In this document: positions 26,050 to 38,436 of the stretch, in pieces | Layout: every line of letters starts with the position of its first letter | Numbering within the stretch: position 1 is the stretch's first letter | Assembly: GCA_031841125.1 (NCBI GenBank) | Contig: CM063108.1 | Location: 71,520,344-71,584,343 of the forward strand | Length of the DNA stretch: 64,000 nucleotides | DNA from: Acanthococcus lagerstroemiae | Taxonomy: Eukaryota; Arthropoda; Insecta; Hemiptera; Eriococcidae | Reading direction: 5' to 3' | Position numbers and translations under genes: made by a program | The notes under the pieces: model-generated | Databases searched by the model: none | The model's input: only the letters and a program-made list of their open reading frames with translations | What the model was told of the DNA's origin: nothing

Positions 26050-26440
26050 AAGACTGAAAATGGTTGAATATTTGGAAAAAACTATGGGCTCTACTCTCTC
26101 GCAGCTTTGCTGTCGTACTCAGTGGCTTCGCATATTTTGGCGCCCTGCTTGGCGTTGTAAGCCTCGCCTTCTGTTTGTTAGCCTTATAATAGTCTATTGG
26201 TCAGCCTTTGCGGCTGGCTTTCTGCCTTTTTTCGGGTCTGAGAGTTTTTTCCTGTCAGGACATAGAGAGGGCTAGGTTTCACCTAACAGAAAAACAATAA
26301 AGATGGACAGTCGGATAAAGGCAGGATATGTACGAGTATAAAGAACTCCAGGACGCACAGCCACAGAAGACAAGGAAACAGAGACTCATTAATTCAGGAT
26401 TTGGCGAGCCGGAGAGAGCGAAGGATTTACCAATCACTTT
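26050..26440 (+). mobile_element. Possible LTR-retrotransposon leader remnant
   Basis: The string TTTGGCGAGCCGGAGAG at about 26400-26416 resembles the junction after the 5' LTR of Ty3-like insect elements, where the primer-binding site begins. Upstream lie AATAAA-like (ACAATAAAG, about 26293) and TATAAAG (about 26337) words. No second LTR, gag or pol was found, so this is a weak suggestion. The 71-codon frame at 26060-26275 has no recognised domain. Confidence 0.25.
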
Positions 26441-26920
26441 CAAAACCGGAAAACTAGCAACGAGTTGAGAAAACTCGAGTATATTTAAATCCTGTTTAGA
26501 GAAATATTCTATTCACGAAATACTTCAAAAAAAAAGTTGACTAAATAATTACTGAGCTGGTGTTTCTAATGTTGCTCAATTTCTAAATTAAAAATTTGAT
26601 ATACAATGTCAAAATGCAGCGTATATTATCAGAGGCGAAAAAAGCTACCGGCACCGTAAACCCATCTCCGAGTAGGCTAAAATTCTGCGTCATGGTATGC
26701 CACGTACATCAGACAAAATATGAGGAAAATTCCAGATGGGTGAATAAGAAAGTTTCCTCTCATCGTCATAACTAAAGGGAAATCTCCCAGTTTAGCGGAA
26801 AAATAGCCAATTAAGGATTTATCAGAACACTACTACGTTTCTATCAAAAGTTTTAAAAAAGGTATTTTATAAACAGACTCCGGTGCATTATTTTATATTT
26901 TTCAAGTAAGTATTTATATG

Positions 26921-26933
26921 TACTTGTACTTCA
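26921..26933 (+). repeat. SINE-core target duplication, left
   Basis: TACTTGTACTTCA, identical to 27275-27287. Confidence 0.75.
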
Positions 26934-27274
26934 TCGGCAGGGCTCCCCCGCCGTCACCACCTGCCTGCGTCACGACACGTACCAAGACGAGGAGGTGAGG
27001 GATGAGTCAAGAGGAAGCGCGTCAGGTTGTGGAGGATCTAAATTCTAGGCTAGTGCTCGGGAAGCACGAACCTCGGTTAGTAGAGAACCCCATTGTGGTT
27101 CTTGCAGGATGCCGCGCACCGGAAGCGGCTTGGCGAAATGGGGGCTCGGGCCGGCCTCAAAGCGTTCCTCCGGCCACTGATGCGATACTCGAAAGGGTAG
27201 TTTCCAGGGCCGGGGGCGTGTTGTCTTAGGGTCCACTTTGGCATGCGTGCATCGCCATACGTTCCACCACACAA
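26934..27274 (-). mobile_element. SINE core fragment with 13-bp target duplication
   Basis: The reverse complement matches the core of the SINE at about 3938-4281. Shared words include AACTACCCTTTCGAG, CCTCACCTCCTCGTCTTGGT and GACGCAGGCAGGTGGTGACG. It lacks both the tRNA head and the 274-bp 3' part seen in the first copy. It is bracketed by TACTTGTACTTCA at 26921-26933 and 27275-27287, so its two ends appear to be real insertion junctions. Open frames on both strands (27002-27229 and 27045-27310) are by-products of the GC-rich repeat. Confidence 0.8.
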
Positions 27275-27287
27275 TACTTGTACTTCA
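27275..27287 (+). repeat. SINE-core target duplication, right
   Basis: TACTTGTACTTCA, second copy. Confidence 0.75.
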
Positions 27288-30200
27288 AATAACTTTTTTT
27301 TTTTTTTCAATTTTCACCCGTCCGGTCAGTAGCCGAATGTAAGTAGTTTCTTCACGTTAAAATATTCTTCAAAATGAGCATTATTAATTTGTCGCATGCT
27401 GTCTTTGACGACGATATAACTAAAAAAAAAGCAGCACGCGGACATCAACTTTGAAACCGGATACAGTAGTCTAATTTGAAAAATTGATTTACTTGTTAAT
27501 AATATGGGTCAATATGTTCTCTGCTACGAAGAGTTCATTGAACCATAGACCAGTAGATTAGAGAACTGAAAAATCGTCGTTCATAAAATGCATTCTACAG
27601 TTCTCGTAAAATTAGCGAGGGCGGGGAAAATATAAATATTTATGCATAATATGTTATTTTTCCTGAATTCATTATTTTTGAAAGGAATTCCACATTATTT
27701 AAGTAAGTTAAGAAAGCGGCGAACCACGATCTTCGTCTTCTCGATATGAAAAAATGAGACCGCGATCACAATGCATACGAATTCTGGTTACTGAGAACTG
27801 CAAGCGCTCGTCAAAATGGTTTTTAGCATGTGTATCTCGCATTAATTTTGATTGATTCAACATCGTTCTCAAATGTATTACTGTGGATTTAATTTATTGC
27901 GAAAACGATGGATTCTGCTATTTTTTCGGATTCGTTTACAAATGTCTATAACGAAGTGAATCAGGAAGAATAGTGGTAATTTCCATTAGTACAGAAGTGC
28001 CGCATTTATCAGATCGAAATTGAAAAGCAGATTTATGTATTTTTGTTATCCTAAGGTTGTTGAGTTCAGGTCACTCTTAGTTGGGAATGGGAGTTTCTAC
28101 GGTGAATGTCCGAGGACTATATGAATACTACTCAAAAACGTAGTATCGTTTTATGATTGATACAAAGAACATCAATAATGCGACTATTACTCGGACTCAC
28201 ATTCATATTATGGGCCAAGGGAATCATAGCCATCGGAGTATTCAGCTGAATAGGGGCATCCCAAAAAAGAGGTACACGGGAGACAAAAGAGAAAACTCAC
28301 GCAGCTAAAACACGCTAGAGAAGCTGATTAAAAAAATTATAAATCAACATTCTATCAAATACATAATTAATTGTTTTTGGTTAATCAAATAATTTCGATT
28401 AATAGATAGTTTGAATTAAGCAATTACTTCTAACCAACCGATAATTTTTGGTGAAATGATTATTTTGGGTAACCTATTTGATTATTTCCTACTACAGTCC
28501 CTCTCGGACACGCCGAATAGATCATTCTACCTTACCCTGTAGAACATATGTCGAACAACATTTCACGATTTCGAATGTGTAAACCTTGTTCGGACTTGTA
28601 TAGCATTGATAAAACAAAAGCATCACCGATTATACGAAAATCCTTAAACAAAAGAATCCAGAACTACCTGCTTTGTATCTATATTTTATAACCGTTTTAT
28701 AACCCACACTACCAACGCATCAATACAAAAATACTACCTCCAAATTAACAGCAAATAGAAAAATTTATCGATGAAAAATTGCAAAAGTTTAGGAAACTAC
28801 GGAACAAATTTTGCTGTAAATCGATAGAATTCTGTCCGTGTTACTACTTGATCATCCACCAAAATTTGATTTTCTATCCAATCATTCTTACTCAACTTTT
28901 AGAACGGAAACTGATACTATGGGGTATTTCAATTTCAACTTCAAAACACTTAATCGGGAAACTTTCAGCAATTATTACTGGACAAATTTTCCTGGAATTT
29001 AATAGTGATCTGTTCCGAGTACTGCTTGGCTATTCAACAAAGTGGATATGCCCCCCCCCCTCCTCTAATCTCATGAGGGAAATCAAATTTTAGAGCTTTC
29101 AAACTGATATTCTACACGTGAAACTTTTTTTTTCGGTCAAGTCATAATGTGGACAAGATTCAGATTAAATACCTTATATCCAACATATAATTAAAAAATA
29201 CTGTTTTTCCAAACAGCATCGAATGAGTAAGCTGGCATTTTTATTTGACTGAAACGGAGAGTGAGGTAAAAATTTTTACCTCACGGCTTGCCTATAACAC
29301 GTGACGAAAACACGAAAAGTTGCATTCGCTGCCCTGTAGGAGGGCTACAATCGCTGGACAAACGGGATCTGATAAGACTGGGTGTAATCTTTTGATTTTG
29401 AGTAGATTTTTGAATTTTAATAGGTAATTTATATATTTGTCACGCAAAATGAATGTTTCTATCGATGTGGACGATATATTTAACTTCATCCGTCAAGAAT
29501 ATCGGTAACCCATTCGTTTTAGCCACGCAGCTTATGAAAGCTCTAGTCACATTTTCAATGTAATGATAAAGCAGTAGTTGCAAAGCCTTCGTCCACCACA
29601 ACACCTTCCAGAAGATTACGTTTCTCGAGAATCTTGGAATCTCTGACTGTGGATTTATCACACGCTTCTCTTCAAAACATTTTGCTCACGAAGGTAGTTA
29701 CTCGGGAAGATGGAGCTCCTAGCATGAATTTCACTATGTGGATTTCCTTATAACAGGAATTACGTTCTCATGTTACAATTCAAATTTAAGTAAAATATAA
29801 CAATGCCGACTATACCTAATTGCTGATTGTATTGCAAATTACAGAAATTGAAACATAAAAATTATCATCTACCTACTATCTCGATGCGAATGTTCACGTA
29901 TGTCAATTCGTGTATTGACTCGCAAGTCGCAACTACACTCCTCATTATTATGTTGGATAAAGTTAAGTTCGTTACTCGTGGAAAAGTGAGCGAACACTCT
30001 GCTCACTTTACTCACTTGCAACGAAAATAACTGGTATTACTTTCTGCCAGTAAAGTCATAATTTGAGAAAAATGTGAACCTAGTACACCTAAGATTCTTT
30101 TCTTCTTATCGAGTGAAAATGTGTACGTATGTGCAAAATTTTAGATCGAAAACCTTTTCCTTGTTTTTTTCCCTTTCTTTTTCATTTTGTATTCTAATTA

Positions 30201-30880
30201 GTAATTAAAAATAAAAATTTGGCCAAAATTTTGTAGACTCGTCACTATTTTATTAACAAAAAATGTCTACCACCCCTCCCCCTCAACTTGAGCGATTCAT
30301 CCACTTTAATCAGTTTTGGTCAGATGTGGTCAAATTTGAACGGATTTGTTTCATGGTCATTTTCTGTAATCATGTTCGGTCAACTCGGATGTACGCAAAG
30401 ATCAAAGATCTCTTACTTTTGAGTATTCAGGAAAAATAGGATGTTTAAAAAAGGATGGAAAGAGGAGAAACAAAGAAAGTATAGGAAAAATAGAGGAAAG
30501 ACAACGAAAAAAATAGTTCGGCTTAGTTTTTTTCTTTTAACAGAGGGGTGCATTTCACTCGAATTCGTTAATGGCTTCTCACGTTATTTCCGATGTTCAA
30601 TTTTATAACTCCGGGTCTTAATAGGTAGGAGCTGAGTCGTCCTGCGGGCTCTCGGGAGTGTGAGGTATATCCAAAACAACCTCAAAAATGATATAAATGA
30701 ATTAATACGTGATAAATATAACGTATTTTTAAAAAACTGAAACGGAACTGGCAGTCACCAGGGGGAAATACAAAAATTAAATAGATTATTTGCTGGTACA
30801 TATGTTAATTGTTGAAAATGTAATGACTCGGCCGACCTTTCTCCTTAACGCTGACCAAATGTTCTGCAGAACAGCAATTA
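27288..30880. other. Non-coding AT-rich stretch
   Basis: No recognisable gene or transposon body. The frames at 28779-29093 (+), 29292-29661 (-) and 29827-30030 (+) carry no domain. The segment 28320-28500 is rich in TTAATC/GATTAA words like those in the hAT-type MITE at 47126, but no termini were found. Confidence 0.4.
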
Positions 30881-31351
30881 AAAGTCAAAAAGAGAGCAAA
30901 ATTTTACAACCATGACTGTCCACCGCAAGGTACCGAAATGGTGCTCACCCATAAGGTGAGCGAAGCTAGAAAAGAGGTGAAAAATCAACTCGAGCAGTTA
31001 CATTGGGATTGGGAGGGATCCACACTGCAAGAACTGTACGACCGCTTTGAGTGTCCGATCGAAGAAATAACAAATAAATACGGAGAAAAATAAGACTTTG
31101 GTACAAACTGATGACAAGCTATCTGAGGAAACAAAAGAAATAATAAAAATGCGAGAGAAATAAGAGAGGAAACGTAGAAGGACGTCGAAGGAAAAGCTAA
31201 AGCTTCTTTTATTAAGGAAAAAAGCTAAACAACAAAATTAGTAAGGTCAATCAGGAAAACAGAAAAGGAAAGAAACCCACTTAAAAGGCTCATAACACAG
31301 GTCAACAAATCTAAACTTGTAATTCTCCGAGTAATGAATAGATTGATAGTA

Positions 31352-31792
31352 GAAGTATTTTCAACGCTGATTCCGATTTCAAGCTTCATTCCTTCATTTT
31401 TTGCAAAGGGCTCGATATTTTTATTCGTTTACTGGGAATTTTAATATTTGTACTCAGAATTTTAGAAGCGTTTTATGTTGGTCATACTGAGTTCATATTT
31501 CGTTTTCGGACGAATTCGACTGTGCTGTGTTAAGGAGGTATGCGCTGATTGGTCAATGCGCACACGCTATCAGGTGATACTGCGGAACTCGCTGAAAGAT
31601 GCTTGTTTTCGGCTGCACAACTGCGCGCATTAGTTGCAATGCGTCCAAAGCGTCCATTTTGCGTACTTCAGAATGATCAAACAAAGGGAACATTCAGGGA
31701 ACTTTTGTAGAATCTTTTTATTCTTTCTGAAATAAATTGAGCCCTTTACGAAAAATTAAGCTCGGCATTGAATTCAGCGTTCAAAATACTTC
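31352..31792. mobile_element. MITE inserted in the RTE-like element
   Basis: Terminal inverted repeats begin GAAGTATTTT-AACGCTGA (18 of 19 bases match between the two ends), and weaker similarity extends to about 50 bp (GCAAAGGGCTCGAT versus its complement). A TA dinucleotide flanks each end (31350-31351 and 31793-31794), as expected for a TA-targeting element of the Tc1/mariner type. It has no coding capacity. Coding similarity to the host retrotransposon stops on one side and resumes on the other. Confidence 0.75.
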
Positions 31793-31830
31793 TAGAATGA
31801 TCTGTTGATATACCGGGGAATTTTTGGCTG

Positions 31831-32396
31831 TTGGGTTGTCGAATAAGTCTGAGCAATGAGCAGTGTTATAGCGTATATGAGCGAAAAGTCTTCGTGAAGG
31901 TCGCCACAAAGTTTTATAGCGAGTTGTACAGTAAAGGTGCGAAAGAAAATACGAGTTTTGTGAGTGCAAATGCAGGAAATGGAAACAACGAACAAAGTGC
32001 ACCTCCTGATTTTCCGAGTATACTGAACGAGGAACCGGTCAAAGGTTTACAAATCTTAAGGCCAGAGGAAGCAGTCAGACCGAATGGAGTGAACAATGGG
32101 ACCTTGGAACTCTTTGAAGAGGAAATAACCCATACGTTGACAAGGCTATTCAATAAAAACTTTGGAAACAGAAACCACCCTAAGACAATGGAAAGTGCTG
32201 GCGGAAGTTATTCTATTGTTCAAAAAAGATAAAAACGATGTTGAAAATTACAGGCCAATCAGTCTCAAGTCAAACGTAGGGAAAGTGTTTACAAGAATCC
32301 TTAAAGATAGGCTGCACTCGCTATTAGACAGTCAGCAAGAGAGAGGGAACAGGCCGGGTTCAGAAGAAATCATTCCGCAGTAGATCAGGTTTTTAT
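31831..32396 (+). pseudogene. Reverse transcriptase fragment (RTE-like)
   Basis: Two overlapping frames joined by a frameshift near 32210 encode the N-terminal fingers of a non-LTR reverse transcriptase. The order is the FYSELYS segment, a diverged PEEAVRPNGV (normally KAPGPDGI), EEITHTLTRLFN, then ENYRPISLKSNVGKVFTRIL and the RLHSLLDSQQ helix. A further frame change gives AGFRRNHSAVDQV at about 32350-32390. The P-G-D-G motif is degraded, so this is not functional. Confidence 0.75.
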
Positions 32397-33250
32397 TATT
32401 AATCAAATCATAGAAACAGCAAACAATTATAATCTCGAATTGCACTTACAATCGGAGAATATTAATTTGAACAACTTAAGATTTGCCGATGACGTAGTTT
32501 TAATCGCTAGCTATCTGAACGAGCCACTGGAGAATGCCGAAATTCCATAAAAGTATGTAGCACGCTGGACAAAATAATGTGAACATGAGCAAAACGAAGT
32601 TCCTCTCGAACGCTAGGCAAGAACTAGTAGAAACTGGGGGGGGGGGCGGAGAATAGAATTTGAAAAAAATGATCAAATACTTAAGACAAACGGTAAAACT
32701 GTCAAGCAGGATTAGAAGTGGTTGGAGCAGTTACTGGAAACTGAAAAATGTATTCAAAAGTAAGTTATCAATAAGAACTAAGGCAAAGGGGTGACGGAGT
32801 CGCGTACAGCCAACAATTACAAATGGGCCGCAAACATGGGCACTGACAAAAGCAAATATAAACAAACTTAGAATCACGCAACGGGCAATTACAAAAAGAA
32901 AGGATAAGGTTAAAAATGTAAAAATCAGGAACAAACGATACTAAAGGACTTACAGGAGATGGTCAAAAGTTTGAAATAGAAACATGCAGATCACATGATG
33001 ATGCAAGAAAATGACAGTTGGGAAAGAAAGGTGGAGGGGTGGATACTAATATGACAAAGTGAGGAGAGTCGGTAGACCCATACGTCGGTGGATACAAGAC
33101 TTCCAAAGAGAGGAAGGGCAGGCGTATGCTCAAAAATGGGCGAGAAGAGAACACAGGGGAAAAGATGGAGGGGGTAAACCCCCGCGAGCCACGGTACTTG
33201 AGGTCGCGTAAGCTGAACGGTGGGATGTAATAGATACCAATGAATAGCTG

Positions 33251-33296
33251 TTATTATTATTATTATTATTACTACTACTACTACTACTACTACTAC
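33251..33296 (+). repeat. (TTA)n(CTA)n triplet repeat tail
   Basis: Eight to nine TTA/ATT units grade into CTA units directly after the 3' end of the RTE-like element. RTE-clade elements often end in short tandem repeats instead of poly(A). Confidence 0.75.
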
Positions 33297-36200
33297 CGGG
33301 TTTTAGTTAGAATCATCAATATACGCCGGGGGTCTCACTTTAATACCCCTTGTGCACCTAATAAACGGGATTTTCCTAGAAAAAAATCTTTATCAAACCT
33401 ATTTGTATATAAAAAGGAACAAATTTTTTGTGTTTTTCAAAATTCTTTTCCAAATGTCAGTTTAAGAGGCCGTAACACGCTGAAATATATATTTCGTTAT
33501 GGGGAATCTTATGTTAAACCTCATCCCTCTGAGGCGTGGATAATCGGAGGAGGCTGAAAGTTTACATGAGATATCTGGAAGTAAAAAGAATAAGAAATCA
33601 ACGGGAGTGCAACTCAAAATTAAAAACTTCAAAATAACGACCACTCTACTACAAGGTGTCCCACAAGTGTCTAGAACTGCGTCGCGATTCTGTAATTTGA
33701 AATAACTCGTTTCTAATACGAAGACATAATGGTTATGGTTTCGAATATGAGTAGGTAAGTGAAAGGTATGTTGCTCGAAGAAGAACTTTCTGACACAGAG
33801 CGCCAAAATAGCAAATTACGTATTTGTCATTAAGCATCCGAGTTCCCCCTCCTCCAAGCAAACGAAATGTTCACAATTTGTTCTTTTCTTTCTTTCTTTC
33901 TTCCTTTTCGATTTCAGAAAATTTTTACCGAACTCGTTTGTAATTCGATAGAATACAGCTCTTGTCGATGCCGAGACGAAGATCAACGAGTAAGCAGGTC
34001 GAATGGCGCTTCGAAAATGCGACGGCCACACAGCACACACCAATCAGCGCATACGTACATCTCGATGACTCGCTGGTGCAGTATTTTCAAATACGCAGAC
34101 TTATAAAAAAAACCTACATCACATACACGTAAAATGAATGACAGTGCCCGAGTCACAGATCAATGTACGTGATGCAACGTCATTTTGCACACCCTGTTAT
34201 GTAACCAATTTAAATCTTAATTCGTATCTTCCTATTGTAAACGTATAAAATTTCGTGCTCTCCCGGTCGGCTGACGTAAACGCGAGCACGTGTTATGTCG
34301 TATTCGCGAAAGAAAACCGCAAATTCCGCATTATATTTTGAATTTTATTCCTTGGCTGATCATTACGAATTTGTTGATAAAATATTTTTATTATACATTA
34401 TCATGTCAGTGACATCTGACATTTAAGAAAGTATCATTTTACCGCGCGCTTCGGACGTCGTGCCACGCCGCGCGTTTACTGCGTTTCTGTTACATAGTGC
34501 CACAGCAACGCACGGTCAAGTCAATGATGCCTATGCTAATATCCATAGTCGGTTATAAGGAGGGGAGGGGGCGATTTAAGGATAATCCTCAACTCATGAG
34601 TGTCTACAGTAGTTTCCGCTGGAACTTTCCTAAAAATCGAAAAATGTTTCGTCGCCCCGCTCGCTAATGAGTGTTTCTTAACATCTGTAAAGGTCAGCAG
34701 GTCAGCACCATAAAATTCACGCCCAGAGAAAAATTCTGACACCGGGCCTCTCTATGTTTGATTAAACCGAAAAGGAATTTAACGAAATTTTCAAACAAGA
34801 CGGATGCGAGTGCGTTTTGTCCATAGGCGCCAGAACCGAGGAGGCACGATACATTTTACTCTTTCAAAATGAGAACAATGAGGGAGCAGTGCTTTCCCAA
34901 AACTGTTTCTTGACCTATTGTTCACGCAGACTCGAATTTATTAGCTCATTCTCCACAAAGCCCAATGTTTTCTTCTTTCTTACAAGCAGTCTTGTTAAGG
35001 TCTCAAATGGGTGTTATTAGATTACTTTCCAACCCCTCCACAACTGGATTACGAAATTAAAAATAATGCGTTTTGGGGTAAATTTTTCGTGTAAATTCCG
35101 AATCTGACTTCTAAATTCGGAGAACAACATGCTTCCTAGCTACAAAAATACAAAGGCTTTTGAACAATCTCTAAGGCCCAATATTACGATATTGATGTTA
35201 TTGGAAAAATGTAGTACTTTTACTCGTTATTTTTGCGCTAATTCTGATTCGACCTTAAATTATTGAACTTTTCTTCACGTTAAACTGGTCTCTTGAGAAC
35301 TTTAAATGTCGGAATTCAAACTCCACAAATCGAGAAGAGACGTTACGGAAGTTGGAAGGGGGTGGGGAAAGCGAGATCTCCACTACGGGGTTAAAATCTA
35401 GAAATTCAATTTTCGACGTAAGCATCGTCATGAGAGTTTTTTTTGGGGAGGGGGGCCGCTGAATCTATTTTAGAGATTACATTTCCCTAACCCCTACCTC
35501 TTGAGCGTCACATCATAGAGAGATGAAATGCGCCATTTCTCATTTTGATACAATTAACCGAATGTAGATTGAAATTAGAGCTTTTTGGGCTGCCAAATAT
35601 ATTTTCAAAATTGTTGTCCCTTCAACCGCCGCCCCCTGCAACGTCATTTCCTGGCAGAATTGCAGCAGCTCTTTTCCGCAGTCGTTTCTTTCGGCAAGGC
35701 CAAAGCCACTTTGCGTTTTGTTGATGCGGTTTTATTTCCAACTTCGACATTAAGACACAAGCGCAAACAGCCAACCTAGAGTGGGGAGGGAGGTTCATGG
35801 GGCCCTGAGAAGTATCAAAATAATATTAAAGATTCTTTCGCTCGTATAATTTTTCATTTTTTAATTAGGGGGCTTTCGGACGATTTGAGGAAGTTAAACC
35901 CCGAATTTCTCCCGTTTACACCTATGCATTCGAGTCCGTTGCATGGTAGTTACCTCCCTAGCTGGTAGGGATTCTACACACGCAGTAAGTTCATTGTACC
36001 ACTCTTCCATTTCTTTATCGTCAGCCACAGTCGTTGGTACGTAGACTGGTATTATGTTTTATATTTGTATTAGTTTTCACTGTGAGAATTTTCTCATTTT
36101 TTGGTCTGTACTCGATTCCCGCGTCTTTCTATTCTTCAGAGATCACGATGGCAAGAATGGAAGAATTCACAAAATAGCAAATTGGAATGCTAAGAAACCT

Positions 36201-37559
36201 CCTGAAAATTATTGGAAAACTTATAATATATTACGGAAAAAGAGCTCAGCAGGCTTAATATCTCAATGCTGGCCTTTACCAGAGACATACTGGAAGAACC
36301 ACAGACACCTCATAACATCAGAAGATAAGGTAGTGTTTTTCGCCAAAAAAACAGATCTAGCGAGTAGCGGACTTCCACTAATGCTGAACGTTTGCGCAGT
36401 TGTCCCCCTGAAGATCTGACAGGGGGGGGGGCGAGACTCGAGAACATTCGGCTGCGTGTAAGACTATTTTGTTCGACCTCGGATTCTCCTGGAGAGAGTA
36501 CTCACCGTGTTCCCATTGCCCTCCGCGAATTTATTTTTATTGGGATTTACTCCCCCAGCCAGTTTTAAGACACTTGATGCGCGCCCCTGCTCATTTCAAG
36601 TCTAACTTGTCTTGCCTGGGGCTCAGGATTTGAATAAGCTGTTGGGGGTCTGCCTAGTGTCCCTGCAGTCTGTGAATGGTGGTGTTTTCGGCTCGCAGCG
36701 TCCCTCTAACAATATCATCGGTTGGAGGATTCCACATTTAGCTTCTGTCATCAATATCAGTACAGAGCCTACTGAAGTCAGAATTCTCAGTCCGTACAAC
36801 GAAGATACGCGGAAACAGCCTCGGGTGCCGCTATTCGTTTCTCCGCCGATGAGACTGACATCATTGACGGTCGAGTGATTAGTAAGTAACTAGAGAATTG
36901 GCTTTGGGGCGAGCATCCTATCCCCTAAGGGGCCACTCATTTTATACGTCTGTATAATTTAACTACGAACCCAGTGCTTGTTCAGGCTTTATTGTATGAA
37001 ACTAGGAAAACATAAAAATTGTCAGGGGTAAGAGTAATGTGGTGGGATAATAAAAAATTGTGCTCCAGTGTACCACAGTTCTAACTTCTGGGATCAATTC
37101 GAGAAAAATTATTGGTCATCTTTTTCTCCCCACCGACAAAGTGACGTTGCGGTACTAACCAAATTGTAAGAGACGTGGCGCCATGTAAGAGGGAGATATC
37201 GAGATGGATGAAGTGCCACACAGTTATTCACCGGAGGTACCAAGAACTGAAAAATGCATTTTACGTAAAACAGATGTACAGACTTATACGCCCTTTTTAC
37301 TGAAGAGTCATCCGTTTATTCCCGCGCATAACAGACAAAACAAACTGTTTTGAAAACCAACATGTCCTTCTAAAACCGTTTCTACGTTTGACCACGCACG
37401 ATGAATAAGGAGTCGAGGACCACGCACTTCCACCACTGCACCACCGCGCGATTAGATAATATACCAACAACCTGTGGGGGTAGACGACCTTAAAACCGTT
37501 CGGTATAATAGGAAAATGAAAAATATGGTTTTGTTTTGTTACTCACAAAGGTTTAAAAA
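33297..37559. other. Non-coding stretch
   Basis: No convincing gene. A possible weak pair of ACAAGGTGTC/ACAGGGTGTG-type ends lies at 33651 and 34196. Homopolymer G tracts at 35441-35457 and 36421-36431 and open frames at 33462-33806 (-), 36054-36419 (+) and 36612-36878 (+) are present. None has a recognisable domain, but the last two have fairly protein-like composition and I cannot exclude an unrecognised exon. Confidence 0.35.
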
Positions 37560-38362
37560 TTCATCGATCCTCTTCGTCGCTGGTCGTTGTCGGCTGTGCC
37601 GAAGAAGAAGACTGCCGAAGAGAACGACGGGTAGGGTATTTGCCGCAGGGATTCCTGGTAGGCCCAAGGTGGTACAGGTGCAACGATCGGGCTGCAATGA
37701 TGATGCTGCTGGCATTCCTCTCAAATGACGGAGGAACGCCGGGTGCAACATTGTAAAACACCGTAATTCCTGAAAGACGCTGCCGTCACGCCTCGCGCCG
37801 CGTGCTCTCGTCGGTCGTCGGGCGAGCGGCGGCTGGCGACAATTTCGAACGGCGGCCGATTTACGTCTACATTTACGCCCGCCTGCCTGTTAGCCCGTTC
37901 AAGGTCGGTAACGCGGTCGTTCGCGGCGAGCATGACTCACGGTGGGCCCGGTCTCGAGTGACGCGCGCGTAAACCTAAACCTATAATACGACCAGTACGT
38001 TGCGTATTTCCTCCTCTGAAGAGTACGGCCGACGCATAGCGCGCGCGAAAGGGTTGACGACACCGTCGCATCTTCTTCGTGCATCCAATATTCTTCCCCG
38101 TTAAAAAAAAAATATGTATATTGCTCGCGGTCGTATACGCGTACAGCCAGAGGTACAACAGGCCGAGGCAGAGGTGGAGGTGATATCGGGAGTACACGCA
38201 CAGAAGAGGACACCCGCCGATGAATGAAATCGGCCGCAGCGGCGGCGACGGCGGCGGCGGCGGCGGTATCGAGCAATACAGACGCGAGATCATCGCGATT
38301 GGTGTTGTCTCCTCCGGATTATATAAATCGTTCTGAAAAGATCAATAACCGCGTGCACACAG

Positions 38363-38387
38363 CCACGGGTAGACATCTTACCCGTGG
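38363..38387. repeat. Perfect 9-bp inverted repeat
   Basis: CCACGGGTA (38363-38371) and TACCCGTGG (38379-38387) are separated by 7 bases. A stable hairpin is possible in RNA or DNA. Confidence 0.6.
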
Positions 38388-38412
38388 AGAAGATCGGGGG
38401 AGGGGGGAGAGA

Positions 38413-38436
38413 GACAGACAGACAGACAGACAGACA
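38413..38436 (+). repeat. (GACA)n microsatellite
   Basis: Six tandem GACA units in the CpG-rich block. Confidence 0.85.

Larger units (their letters stand above)
30881..33296 (+). mobile_element. Decayed RTE-like non-LTR retrotransposon
   Basis: Coding similarity starts near 30890 in the linker between endonuclease and reverse transcriptase (KLSEETKEIIK at about 31110). It then breaks at a 441-bp MITE (31352-31792) and resumes at about 31900 with ATKFYSELY, EEITHTLTRLFN and NYRPISLKSNVGKVF (to about 32320). The catalytic FADDVVLIA box is near 32490, and the C-terminal segment (GRPIRRWIQDF, about 33070-33105) and a (TTA)n(CTA)n tail at 33251-33296 complete the order. The central RT part before FADD has been deleted, and many stops and frameshifts are present. 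The endonuclease is not visible. The triplet-repeat tail and C-terminal motifs suggest the RTE clade. Confidence 0.75.

Noticed and set aside
33651..34206. Possible transposon with ACAAGGTGTC / ACAGGGTGTG ends
   Set aside because: The inverted ends match poorly after the first nine bases and no target duplication was found.
37899..38293. Minus-strand frames with polyalanine and polyproline
   Set aside because: They result from the GCG triplet repeat in the CpG-rich block; two frames overlap on the same strand with no domain.
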